Assembly: GCA_964624475.1 (NCBI GenBank)
Contig: CAZUYC010000088.1
Coordinates: 1-64,000, forward strand
DNA: 64,000 nt
Source of the DNA: CAZUYC01 sp964624475
GTDB lineage: Bacteria; Myxococcota_A; UBA9160; SMWR01
Direction of reading: 5' to 3'
This document shows, in pieces, positions 29,234-37,288 of this stretch. Positions within the stretch are counted from its first letter, which is position 1. Every line of letters starts with the position of its first letter. The position numbers and the translations under genes are program-made. A model generated the notes under the pieces. The model was not told the DNA's origin and did not search any database. It saw only the letters and a list, made by a program, of their open reading frames with translations.

Positions 29234-30430
29234 ATGCCTGGCGGCGCTCCGCCTTCGCTCGCCTCCGGCTCGCCGCGCGCCTCCGGCTCGCGCGTGTACC
29301 TCGACCACAATGCGACCGCCCCCGTCCGCGACGAGGCGATCGAGGCCATGCAGGCCGCGCTGCGCCGCGCCTGGGGCAACCCCTCGAGCGTGCACGCCGA
29401 GGGCGCCGCGGCGCGCGCCGTCGTGGAGCGCGCCCGCGCGGAGGTCGCGGGGCTGCTCGGGGCGGAGCCGGACGAGATCGTCTTCACGGCGGGCGCGACC
29501 GAGTCGAACAACACCGCGATCCGCGGCTGCGCGGGCGCGCCGGGGCGCCCGGGGACCCTCGTCGCGAGCGCGGCGGAGCACCCCTCGGTCGATGCGCCCC
29601 TGGCCGCGCTCGAGGCCGCCGGCTGGCGGGTTGCGCGCGTTGCGGTCGACGCCGACGGCCTCCTCGACCCGGAGGCGGTGGCGGCGGCGCTGGCCCCGGA
29701 CACGGCTCTCGTGACGCTCCTCTGGGGCAACAACGAGACGGGCGTGGTGCAGCCGCTCGAGCGCATCGCGCCGCGCGTCCGCGCGCGCGGGGTCCCTCTC
29801 CACGTCGACGCGACCCAGTGCGTCGGCAAGCTCGCGATCGACCTGCGCCGCCTCCCGGTCGATCTCCTCTCGCTCTCCGCCCACAAGCTCGGCGGGCCGA
29901 AGGGCGTGGGCGTCCTGGTCGTGCGCCGCGGCCGCGAGCCGGCGCCCCTCCTGCTGGGCGGCCCGCAGGAGCGCCGGCGGCGCGGCGGCACGGAGAACGT
30001 GCCCGGGATCGCCGGGCTCGGCGCGGCCTGCGCGCTCGCGGCGCGCGAGCTCGCGCAGCGGAGGCTGCGCTGGGGCGCGCTCCGCGACCGCCTCTGGGAC
30101 GGGATCCGCGAGAAGGTCCCGCGCGTACGGCGCAACGGATCGACCGAGCACGCGCTCTGCAACACGCTGAACGTCGAGTTCGAGGGCGCGTCCGGGGAGA
30201 TCCTCGTCCAGGCGCTCGACCTCGAGGGGATCGCGGCCTCGACCGGGGCCGCCTGCGCGTCGGGGTCCGTGCACCCGTCGCACGTGCTCGAGGCCATGGG
30301 CCGCCCGGCCGCGGCGGCGCGCAGCTCGCTGCGCTTCTCCGTCGGCCACGGCGTGGACGAGGCCGCCATCGACTTCGTCCTGGCCGTGCTCCCGGACCTG
30401 GTCGCCCGCGCCCGCGAGGCCGCGTCGTGA
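29234..30430 (+). CDS. Cysteine desulfurase, IscS/NifS family
   Basis: This PLP enzyme takes sulfur from cysteine for Fe-S clusters and, with MnmA next door, for 2-thiouridine in tRNA. Counting from ATG 29234 (398 residues), the signature YLDHNATAP is at residues ~22-30. The PLP-binding Lys 218 is in LSAHKLGGPKG and the persulfide-forming Cys 341 is in STGAACASGSVHPSHV. The cofactor His region ASAAEHPSVDAPL is present. The conserved protein normally starts close to YLDHNATAP. The leading 20 residues come from the hairpin repeat, so GTG 29294 may be the true start. It overlaps mnmA by four bases. Confidence 0.93.
   Translation: MPGGAPPSLASGSPRASGSRVYLDHNATAPVRDEAIEAMQAALRRAWGNPSSVHAEGAAARAVVERARAEVAGLLGAEPDEIVFTAGATESNNTAIRGCAGAPGRPGTLVASAAEHPSVDAPLAALEAAGWRVARVAVDADGLLDPEAVAAALAPDTALVTLLWGNNETGVVQPLERIAPRVRARGVPLHVDATQCVGKLAIDLRRLPVDLLSLSAHKLGGPKGVGVLVVRRGREPAPLLLGGPQERRRRGGTENVPGIAGLGAACALAARELAQRRLRWGALRDRLWDGIREKVPRVRRNGSTEHALCNTLNVEFEGASGEILVQALDLEGIAASTGAACASGSVHPSHVLEAMGRPAAAARSSLRFSVGHGVDEAAIDFVLAVLPDLVARAREAAS
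29247..29290 (-). repeat. GNA-hairpin repeat at the cysteine desulfurase 5' end
   Basis: On the minus strand the core reads GCGCGGCGA-GCCGGAGGC-GAGCGAAG, with the mini-hairpin (stem GCC/GGC, loop GGA) at 29261-29269. A second short hairpin, gcctccggc, is at 29279-29287. The copy lies between the yihY stop and the conserved start of the desulfurase, so the first ~20 residues of that ORF are repeat-derived. Confidence 0.7.
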
Positions 30431-31497
30431 GCCGCGAGCGCATCGTCGTGGCGATGTCCGGCGGCGTCGACTCCTCGGTGGCGGCGGCGCTCCTGGTGGA
30501 AGCGGGCCGCGAGGTCGTGGGCGTGACCCTCCACCTCGCCGGGGAGTCCTCGCGCTGCTGCTCGCTCGCGGACGCGGACGACGCGCGGCGCGTGGCCGAG
30601 CGGCTCGGCATCCCCTTCTACGTGGCGAACGAGACCGAGCGTTTTCGCGAGGAGGTGACGCTGGCCTTCGCCGACGCGTATCTCGCCGGGCGGACGCCGC
30701 TCCCCTGCGTCACCTGCAACTCGCGCTTCAAGTTCCACCACCTGCTCGCGCGGGCGCGCGTCTTCGGCGCGGGCGCCGTCGCGACGGGACACTACGCGCG
30801 GGTCGAGCGCGACCCGGAGACGGGGCTCATGGCGCTACTTCGCGCCGCCGATGCCGCGAAGGACCAGAGCTACTTCCTCTACGAGCTCGGCCAGCAGCAG
30901 CTCGCGGCCGCGCGCTTCCCGATCGGCGGGCTCCCCAAGGCCGAGGTGCGCGCGCACGCGCGGCGCCTCGGCCTCGCCACGGCGGAGAAGCCCGAGAGCC
31001 AGGAGATCTGCTTCGTCCCCGACGGCGACTACGCCGTCGTGGTCGAGCGCCTGCGCCCGGAGCACCTGCCGGGCGAGGGCGAGATCGTGGACGGAGCCGG
31101 GCGGGTGCTCGGCCGCCACGCCGGCGTCCACCACTTCACGGTCGGGCAGCGCCGCGGCCTCGGCCTCGCGAGCGGCCGCCGGCTCTACGTGACCCGCCTC
31201 GACGCGGCGCGCAACCGCGTCGTCGTGGGCGAGGCCGAGGCGCTCGGGTCGCGCGGCGCCCGCGTGGCCCGCGCGAGCTGGGTCGCGGGTGCGCCGCCGT
31301 CGGCCGGGGTGCGCGCGGAGGTGCGCGTCCGCTACCGCCACGCGGGAGCGCCGGCGACGGTCGAGCCGCTTTCCGGCGGCGGCGCGCGCGTCGTCTTCGA
31401 CGCTCCGGTCGCGGCCGTGGCGCCCGGGCAGAGCGCCGTCTTCTACGCCGGCGAGCGGGTCCTCGGCGGCGGGCCGATCGCCGAGGCGCTCCCGTGA
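30427..31497 (+). CDS. mnmA: tRNA-specific 2-thiouridylase
   Basis: MnmA thiolates the wobble uridine of Lys, Glu and Gln tRNAs using ATP and sulfur from a desulfurase. The 356-residue product has the PP-loop AMSGGVDSSVAAALL, the catalytic Cys pair (TPLPCVTCNSRFKF and KPESQEICFVPDGDY), GAGAVATGHYARVE, and the C-terminal beta-barrel (HHFTVGQRRGLGLA). GTG start; overlaps the desulfurase and rnc by four bases each. Confidence 0.97.
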   Translation: MSRERIVVAMSGGVDSSVAAALLVEAGREVVGVTLHLAGESSRCCSLADADDARRVAERLGIPFYVANETERFREEVTLAFADAYLAGRTPLPCVTCNSRFKFHHLLARARVFGAGAVATGHYARVERDPETGLMALLRAADAAKDQSYFLYELGQQQLAAARFPIGGLPKAEVRAHARRLGLATAEKPESQEICFVPDGDYAVVVERLRPEHLPGEGEIVDGAGRVLGRHAGVHHFTVGQRRGLGLASGRRLYVTRLDAARNRVVVGEAEALGSRGARVARASWVAGAPPSAGVRAEVRVRYRHAGAPATVEPLSGGGARVVFDAPVAAVAPGQSAVFYAGERVLGGGPIAEALP

Positions 31498-32198
31498 GCG
31501 AAGACGCGGGCGCGCCGGACGTCGCGGCGCTCGAGGCGGCGCTCGGCTACGTCTTCTCGAACCCCGAGCTCGCCGAGGCGGCGCTGCGCCACGCCTCCTT
31601 CTCGCACGAGACCCTGGCGCTCCCCGACAACGAGCGGCTCGAGTTCCTGGGCGACGCGGTCCTCGGCCTCGTGGTGGCCCAGATCCTCTACCGGGATCAA
31701 CCCGACTGGAGCGAAGGGGCGCTCACGCGCGCGCGCGCCGCGCTCGTGAACGGGGCCAACCTCGCGCGCTGCGCGCGCGAGCTCGGGCTCGGAGCGCTCG
31801 TGCTCCTCGGGCGCACCGAGCAGCGCACGGGCGGGCAGGAGAAGGACACGATCCTCGCCAACTCCTTCGAGGCCGTGCTCGGCGCCGTCTACCTGGACGG
31901 CGGGATCGAGCCGACCGTCGCCCTGGCGCGGCGCGCGCTCGGCCCCGCCGGCGCGCGCGGGGAGGCGCCGCGCGACCCGAAGACCGCCTTCCAGGAGTGG
32001 GCGCACGCGCACCTGCGCACGACGCCGATCTACCGCACGGCGGGCGACAGCGGGATCGAGGACGACGAGGCGCGCTTCACCGTCGAGGTGCGGGTCGGCG
32101 ACGCGACCTGGGGAGCCGGCAGCGGGCGCTCGAAGCGCGTGGCCGAGCGGCTCGCGGCCGTGCAGGCGCTCGCGCGCAGCGCCGAGCACGATGCCTGA
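31494..32198 (+). CDS. rnc: Ribonuclease III
   Basis: RNase III cuts double-stranded RNA in rRNA maturation and mRNA control. This 234-residue copy has the signature NERLEFLGDAVLGLVVA, the second acidic helix ANSFEAVLGAVYLDGG, and a C-terminal dsRNA-binding domain (DPKTAFQEWAHAH, then GSGRSKRVAERLAAVQAL). It is the last gene of the run that begins at tilS, and a strong hairpin follows eight bases after the stop. Confidence 0.96.
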   Translation: MSEDAGAPDVAALEAALGYVFSNPELAEAALRHASFSHETLALPDNERLEFLGDAVLGLVVAQILYRDQPDWSEGALTRARAALVNGANLARCARELGLGALVLLGRTEQRTGGQEKDTILANSFEAVLGAVYLDGGIEPTVALARRALGPAGARGEAPRDPKTAFQEWAHAHLRTTPIYRTAGDSGIEDDEARFTVEVRVGDATWGAGSGRSKRVAERLAAVQALARSAEHDA

Positions 32199-32206
32199 GC
32201 GGGGGC

Positions 32207-32231
32207 CCAGGCGAAGCTCGGCTTCGCCTGG
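32207..32231 (+). terminator. Strong hairpin after rnc
   Basis: Perfect 11-bp stem CCAGGCGAAGC / GCTTCGCCTGG with loop TCG, eight bases after rnc. No T-run follows, so it may act as a weak intrinsic terminator or mRNA stabiliser closing the long operon. A second small hairpin (CGTGAC/GTCACG) lies immediately downstream, around 32236-32252. Confidence 0.55.
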
Positions 32232-32260
32232 CGGTCGTGACCGCGAGTCACGCTCACGGT

Positions 32261-32290
32261 TTGACTCTCCCGGCGCGCATCGTGTACCGT
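32261..32290 (+). promoter_or_regulatory. Possible sigma-70 promoter for the thiolase operon
   Basis: TTGACT (32261-32266, five of six matches to the -35 consensus) is followed after 18 bases by TACCGT (three of six matches to -10). It sits after the rnc hairpin and about 90 bases before the thiolase start. The -10 match is weak. Confidence 0.35.
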
Positions 32291-32378
32291 GGCCCGGTTC
32301 CGCCTCCGGCTTCGCGCCCCTGCCGCAACCCTCGGCGCGCGGGCTGGCACCCACCCTAGAGACGCCCCAGGAGGGTTC

Positions 32379-33572
32379 ATGAGCCAACCGGAAGTCGTGA
32401 TCGCCAGCGCCGCCCGCACCCCGATCGGGGGCTTCCAGGGCGTCTTCTCCGGCCTCTCGGCCTCGGACCTCGGCGCGGTCGTGGTGCGCGAGGCGGTGAA
32501 GCGCGCCGGAGCCCGCCCGGAGCACGTGGACCGGGTGATCATGGGCAACGTGCTCTCCGCCGGGATGGGCCAGGCCCCCGCGCGCCAGTGCGCGATCAAG
32601 GCCGACCTCCCGGTCACCACCGGGGCGATCACGGTCAACAAGGTCTGCGGCTCCGGCCTCCAGGCGGTGATGTTCGCGCGCCGCGAGATCCTGGTCGGCG
32701 ACGCCCACGTGATCGTGGCGGGCGGCATGGAGTCGATGACGAACGCGCCCTACGTGCTCCCGAAGGCGCGCGGCGGCTATCGGATGGGCAACGGCGAGAT
32801 CGTCGACAGCGCGATCTACGACGGCCTCTGGGACCCCTACGACAACATGCACATGGGCCACTGCGGCGACCTGGTCGCGGAGAAGTACGGCTTCACGCGC
32901 GAGGCGCAGGACGCCTTCGCCGCCGAGAGCTACCGGCGCGCGCAGGCCGCCCAGAAGGAGGGCCGCTTCAAGCGCGAGATCGTCCCGATCTCCGTGCCGC
33001 AGAAGCGCGGCGAGCCCCTGCTCGTCGACAGCGACGACGAGCCCTCGCGCGGCAGCAGCCTCGAGAAGATGGCGCAGCTGCGCCCGGCCTTCGCGAAGAA
33101 CGGCACCGTGACGGCCGCCAACGCCTCGACGCTGAGCGACGGTGCCGCGGCGCTGCTCGTCTGCTCGGCGCAGGTGGCGAAGGAGCGCGGCTACCGGGTG
33201 ATGGCCCGCATCATCGCGGACTCGACGGCGGCGGTCGAGCCCAAGTGGTTCACGATCGCCCCGGTCCACGCGCTGGCCCGGCTCTACGACAAGACGGGGA
33301 CGAAGGCCTCCGAGTGGGACCTCTACGAGATCAACGAGGCCTTCTCGGGCGTGACCATGGCGGCAGCGAAGGAGCACGGGCTCGACCCCGAGCGCGTCAA
33401 CGTGAACGGCGGCGCCGTCTCGCTCGGCCACCCGATCGGCTGCTCGGGCGCGCGCGTGCTGGTGACGCTGCTCTACGCGCTCCAGGATCGGGGGCTGCGG
33501 CGCGGCATCGCGACGCTCTGCATCGGCGGCGGCGAGGCCGTGGCGCTCGGCGTGGAGTGTGCTCTGCCGTGA
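32379..33572 (+). CDS. Thiolase (acetyl-CoA C-acetyltransferase)
   Basis: The ORF is open upstream, but ATG 32379 follows GGAGGG at normal spacing and the protein starts family-like (SQPEVVIASAARTPIGGF). The 397-residue enzyme condenses or cleaves 3-ketoacyl-CoA. The nucleophile Cys 90 is in VNKVCGSGLQAV, the catalytic His in GGAVSLGHPIGCSG, and the second Cys in TLCIGGGEA. MSTE-type loop residues (GGMESMTNAPY) are present. It overlaps the dehydrogenase by four bases. Biosynthetic acetoacetyl-CoA thiolase and beta-oxidation thiolase cannot be separated from sequence alone; length and GGMESM favour the acetoacetyl type. Confidence 0.94.
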   Translation: MSQPEVVIASAARTPIGGFQGVFSGLSASDLGAVVVREAVKRAGARPEHVDRVIMGNVLSAGMGQAPARQCAIKADLPVTTGAITVNKVCGSGLQAVMFARREILVGDAHVIVAGGMESMTNAPYVLPKARGGYRMGNGEIVDSAIYDGLWDPYDNMHMGHCGDLVAEKYGFTREAQDAFAAESYRRAQAAQKEGRFKREIVPISVPQKRGEPLLVDSDDEPSRGSSLEKMAQLRPAFAKNGTVTAANASTLSDGAAALLVCSAQVAKERGYRVMARIIADSTAAVEPKWFTIAPVHALARLYDKTGTKASEWDLYEINEAFSGVTMAAAKEHGLDPERVNVNGGAVSLGHPIGCSGARVLVTLLYALQDRGLRRGIATLCIGGGEAVALGVECALP

Positions 33573-34417
33573 AGAGCGTCGGCATCATCGGCTCGGGGAC
33601 GATGGGCTGCGGGATCGCCCAGGTGGCGTCGCAGATCCGCTGCGAGGTGGTGCTCCAGAACCCGCGCCAGGCCTCCTGCGACCGGGCGCGCGCGCGCATC
33701 CGCAGCTCGGTCGAGAAGCTCGTCGCGCGCGGGAAGCTCAGCGACGCGCAGGGCGAGGGCATCCTGGAGCGGATCCGCGCCGTCACGGACCTCGGCGAGC
33801 TCAAGGGCTGCGACATCGTGCTCGAGTCGGCGCCCGAGGACTTCGAGACCAAGCGCGCGATCCTCCAGGAGCTCGACGCGATCGTCGGCGACGAGTGCAT
33901 CATCGCCACCAACACCTCGAGCCTCTCGGTCACGCGGCTCGCGGGCTGCGTGAGCCGCCCCGGCCACTTCCTCGGCATGCACTTCTTCAACCCCGTCCCG
34001 GCGATGAAGCTGGTGGAGATCGTGAGCGGCCTGCGCACCACCGACAGCACCGTCTCCCGCGTGCGCGACTTCGCCGAGAAGCTCGGCAAGAACCCGATCG
34101 ACGTGAAGGACTACCCGGGCTTCGTGGTGAACCGCGTGCTCTTCCCGATGATCAACGAGGCCGCCTTCGCGCTCCAGGAGGGCGTCGCGGACGCGAAGGG
34201 CATCGACGAGTGCATGAAGGGCGGCTGCAACCACCCGATGGGGCCGCTGGCGCTGGCCGACCTGGTCGGCCTCGACGTGGTGCACGCCATCCTCGAGAGC
34301 CTCTACCACGAATACGGGAACCCGCGCTACGCGCCCTGCCTCGAGATCACCAAGCGCGTGGAGGCCGGCTGGCTCGGCCAGAAGACCGGCAAGGGCTTCT
34401 ACGATTACGGGAAGTAG
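33569..34417 (+). CDS. 3-hydroxyacyl-CoA dehydrogenase (3-hydroxybutyryl-CoA type)
   Basis: The 282-residue product has the NAD(P)-binding GSGTMGCGIAQ at the N terminus and VLESAPEDFETKRAI. The catalytic region is GMHFFNPVPAMKLVEIV, with His and downstream Glu, and KDYPGFVVNRVLFPMINEA and GPLALADLVGLD follow. It oxidises 3-hydroxyacyl-CoA to 3-ketoacyl-CoA, the substrate of the thiolase it overlaps by four bases. Its size fits the stand-alone short enzyme, not the fused FadB type. The GTG start overlaps the thiolase stop. Confidence 0.94.
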   Translation: MKSVGIIGSGTMGCGIAQVASQIRCEVVLQNPRQASCDRARARIRSSVEKLVARGKLSDAQGEGILERIRAVTDLGELKGCDIVLESAPEDFETKRAILQELDAIVGDECIIATNTSSLSVTRLAGCVSRPGHFLGMHFFNPVPAMKLVEIVSGLRTTDSTVSRVRDFAEKLGKNPIDVKDYPGFVVNRVLFPMINEAAFALQEGVADAKGIDECMKGGCNHPMGPLALADLVGLDVVHAILESLYHEYGNPRYAPCLEITKRVEAGWLGQKTGKGFYDYGK

Positions 34418-34453
34418 CGCCGAGCTCGTGCTCCACGAGGCCGACCCGCCGCG

Positions 34454-35983
34454 ATGAAGACCGGCGCGGAGCTCGAGGCGGCGCTGGCGCGCGTCCGCGC
34501 CGGCGGGGAGCCGCGCTACCACGCCAAGGCCCGCGAGCAGCGCAAGCTCTTCTGCCGCGAGCGGCTCGCGCTGCTGCTCGACCCGGGCTCCTTCGTCGAG
34601 GACTTTGCCCTCGCGAACGCGCTGGCCGCGGACCTCCCGGCCGACGGCGTCGTCACCGGCACGGGCCGGATCGACGACCGCGCGGTCTGCGTCCTGGCCA
34701 ACGACTCGACCGTCAAGGCCGGCTCCTGGGGCCGGCGCACGGTCGAGAAGATCCTGCGCATCCAGGAGCGGGCCGAGCGCCTGCGCGTGCCGCTCGTCTA
34801 CCTGGTCGACTCGGCCGGCGCGCGCATCACGGACCAGATCGAGATGTTCCCGGGCCGGCGCGGGGCCGGGCGGATCTTCCACGAGCAGGTGCGGCTCTCG
34901 GGCATGCTGCCGCAGCTGTGCCTGCTCTTCGGGCCCTCCGCCGCCGGCGGCGCCTACATCCCCGCCTTCTGCGACGTGGTCTTCATGGTCGACGGCAACG
35001 CCAGCATGTACCTCGGCTCCCCGCGCATGGCCGAGATGGTGATCGGGCAGACGACGACCCTCGAGGAGATGGGCGGCGCGCGCATGCACTGCAGCGTCTC
35101 GGGCTGCGGCGACCTGCTCGCCGCGAGCGAGCCCGAGGCGATCGCCGCCGCGCGGAGCTACCTGGCCTACTTCCCGGCGTGCGCCGACGCCCCGCCGCCG
35201 GAGGTCGAGCCGCGCGCGCCGGCCGCCTCCTGCGCGGACCTCGAGGCCCTGATCCCGCGCGAGGAGAACAAGCCCTTCGACATGCGGCTCGTGATCGAGC
35301 GGATCGTCGACGGGGGCTCCTTCTTCGAGATCAAGGAGCTCTTCGCCGGCGAGATCCTGACGGGGCTCGCGCGCATCGAGGGCCGCCCGGTCGGGATCGT
35401 GGCCAGCCAGCCCCGCGTCAAGGGAGGCGTCCTCTTCGTCGACTCGGCCGACAAGGCCGCCCGCTTCATCTGGCTCTGCGACGCCTACGGACTCCCGCTC
35501 GTCTTCCTGGCCGACGTCCCGGGCTTCATGATCGGCAAGCAGGTCGAGCGCCAGGGCATCATCCGCGCCGGCGCGAAGATGATCTCCGCGGTCTCCGAGG
35601 CCACCGTCCCGCGCCTCTCCGTGATCGTGCGCAAGGCCTACGGCGCGGGCCTGTATGCGATGAGCGGCCCCGGCTTCGAGCCCGAGGCGACGCTCGCCCT
35701 CCCCGGCGCGATGATCGCCGTGATGGGCCCCGAGGCCGCCGTGAACGCCGTCCACTACAACCGCCTGCACTCGCTCCCCGAGGCCGAGCGCGCCGCCGAG
35801 ACCGAGCGCCTGCGCCGCGAGTACCGCGAGGACGTCGACATCGCGCGCCTGGCGAGCGAGCTCGTGGTCGACGCGGTCGTCCCGCCCGCGCAGCTGCGCG
35901 ACGAGATCGCCGCCAGGCTCCGGGCCGCGCGCGGCCGGCGGGACGCCCCGCCGCGCAAGCGCCGGAGCGTGCCGCCGGTCTGA
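34454..35983 (+). CDS. Acyl-CoA carboxylase beta (carboxyltransferase) subunit
   Basis: This 509-residue protein is a biotin-dependent carboxyltransferase of the propionyl-/methylcrotonyl-CoA carboxylase beta class. It has two crotonase-like halves. The N half has LVYLVDSAGARI and GPSAAGGAYIPAFCD with YLGSPRM; the C half has FMIGKQVERQGIIRAGAKM and RKAYGAGLYAMSG. The acyl-CoA and biotin-binding oxyanion Gly-Gly and Gly-Ala pairs are conserved. It probably carboxylates propionyl-CoA, feeding the methylmalonyl-CoA mutase later in the window. No alpha (biotin carboxylase) subunit is nearby. Its last 69 bases are duplicated downstream. Confidence 0.9.
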   Translation: MKTGAELEAALARVRAGGEPRYHAKAREQRKLFCRERLALLLDPGSFVEDFALANALAADLPADGVVTGTGRIDDRAVCVLANDSTVKAGSWGRRTVEKILRIQERAERLRVPLVYLVDSAGARITDQIEMFPGRRGAGRIFHEQVRLSGMLPQLCLLFGPSAAGGAYIPAFCDVVFMVDGNASMYLGSPRMAEMVIGQTTTLEEMGGARMHCSVSGCGDLLAASEPEAIAAARSYLAYFPACADAPPPEVEPRAPAASCADLEALIPREENKPFDMRLVIERIVDGGSFFEIKELFAGEILTGLARIEGRPVGIVASQPRVKGGVLFVDSADKAARFIWLCDAYGLPLVFLADVPGFMIGKQVERQGIIRAGAKMISAVSEATVPRLSVIVRKAYGAGLYAMSGPGFEPEATLALPGAMIAVMGPEAAVNAVHYNRLHSLPEAERAAETERLRREYREDVDIARLASELVVDAVVPPAQLRDEIAARLRAARGRRDAPPRKRRSVPPV

Positions 35984-36327
35984 ACCCTGCGCCCACCGGG
36001 CACTCGGGGGCAAGACGCAGCGGCGAGGCGTGATCGCCGTCGACAGCAACCTGCTCGTCTACCGCCCATCGCCGGGATAGCCCCTGGCACGTCGAGGCCC
36101 GGCGCTGCATCGCCGCTCTCGCCGAGGGCCGCCGCTCCTGGGGTTTGGCCTGGTTCCCGGGCCTCGCGACGCGGAATCCCCTGCTCGACGGTCCCGCGTG
36201 AGCGCGCCAGGCAGGTCGGGCGTCAGGGGCGCGAGGCCGCGCCCTCACTCGCTGCGCGGCTCCGGACCGCGCGCGGCCGGCGGGACGCCCCGGCCGCGCA
36301 AGCGCCGGAGCGTGCCGCCGGTCTGAA
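35916..36327. repeat. 69-bp direct repeat duplicating the carboxylase 3' end
   Basis: The last 69 bases around the carboxylase stop (35916-35984) recur at 36258-36327 with one substitution and one inserted base, including the tga stop. The 273 bases between hold the decayed PIN-domain gene and nothing else I recognise. The layout suggests a duplication accompanying the arrival or loss of a mobile cassette. Confidence 0.85.
36030..36201 (+). pseudogene. Decayed PIN-domain (VapC-like) toxin remnant
   Basis: A GTG at 36030 begins VIAVDSNLLVY, the typical first strand of a PIN nuclease with its first catalytic Asp. One extra C after the Tyr codon shifts the frame to an early stop. In the shifted frame the family sequence continues as AHRRDSPWHVEARRCIAAL and AEGRRSW, then jumps to FPGLATRNPLL, which resembles the C-terminal end of such toxins. 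The middle half, including the other catalytic acids, is missing. No antitoxin remnant is visible. Non-functional. Confidence 0.75.
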
Positions 36328-36332
36328 GCGCT

Positions 36333-37046
36333 CTAGTGCGCGGCGCGGCGCCGACGGGGGGAGCCGGCGGCGGCCAGCCCGAGGAGCCCCATGCCTAGGA
36401 GAAGGCCCGTCCCGGGCTCGGGCACCAGACTCGCGCGGACCTCACCGGTCCCGCTGCTCGTGAAGGCCGACAGGTAGCCGTAACTGGATGACGACGATCC
36501 GACCTGCGACGAGAACGAGAAGATGATGTCCTGCAGGCCGTCGATGTCGTCAAGGCCGAACGGGAGATCCTGGAAGAAGAGTGCGGCGAGGCCGGACCCG
36601 TTGAAAGCCCCGGTCGCGAGCACGTAGTTCGAGTCCCACGGGGAGTTGACGTCGAGCCCAAGTCCCCAGAACGGATTTGCGTTCTTCATCCCGAGGTCGA
36701 AGAATCCCGTGCCCTCCGTGCCCGAGCCACCCCCCGCCGGGATGAGGGTCACGCCGAGTGCAACGTCCGCAAAGACGTCGGGGCTCATCAACGTTCCGAA
36801 GAGCTGATCGGCCGTGCCGTCTTCATTGTAGTCGAGGGAGAAGGTCATGGTGGTGAGCCCGTCGGACTCCAAGGGGTCTCCGATGTCGCCGGTGCAGGTC
36901 GTGGCATCACAGAGATTGGTCCCGTTGTATACGAAGTTCAAGCCGGTGAACTCGATCTGGAGCATGGTCGCCGTCGCCAACGACGGGACCGAGAGCGCGA
37001 CGCCGATCAGCGTCGCGAGAATGCGTAGCGTGGGAACTCGGGCCAT
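36333..37046 (-). CDS. PEP-CTERM-type exported protein
   Basis: From the ATG at 37046 (GAGG about ten bases upstream) the product is 237 residues. It has a signal peptide (PTLRILATLIGVALSVPSLA), a Ser/Gly/Asn-rich beta body (LDYNEDGTADQLFG, FFDLGMKNANPFWGLGLD) and a C-terminal sorting signal VPEPGTGLLLGMGLLGLAAA followed by an Arg cluster. Base composition is visibly less GC-rich than in neighbouring genes, hinting at a different history. The 212-base region upstream (to 37288) contains its presumed promoter and no other gene. An in-frame ATG at 37076 would add ten residues and is less likely. Function beyond surface location is unknown. Confidence 0.82.
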   Translation of the reverse strand: MARVPTLRILATLIGVALSVPSLATATMLQIEFTGLNFVYNGTNLCDATTCTGDIGDPLESDGLTTMTFSLDYNEDGTADQLFGTLMSPDVFADVALGVTLIPAGGGSGTEGTGFFDLGMKNANPFWGLGLDVNSPWDSNYVLATGAFNGSGLAALFFQDLPFGLDDIDGLQDIIFSFSSQVGSSSSSYGYLSAFTSSGTGEVRASLVPEPGTGLLLGMGLLGLAAAGSPRRRRAAH

Positions 37047-37288
37047 GGTCGGGTTGCCTCGGGCTTGCCTCCGCATCTTCAGCGACTCGGTCCTGCGCCC
37101 TGCCCGGACCTACGAGCTGCAACATGGAGGCGTTCTTGCACCGTGGGTAACAGTCCGCGCACGGGAGGTGTCACGCGGGGCGCGCGAGGGAACGCCGGCG
37201 AAGGGATCGAGCGGGGAGGTCGAACCGGGCCCGCTACAGCGGCATCACCTTTTTCTGCTCGGGGGCGACACGCGCGGGTTTCGAGCCG

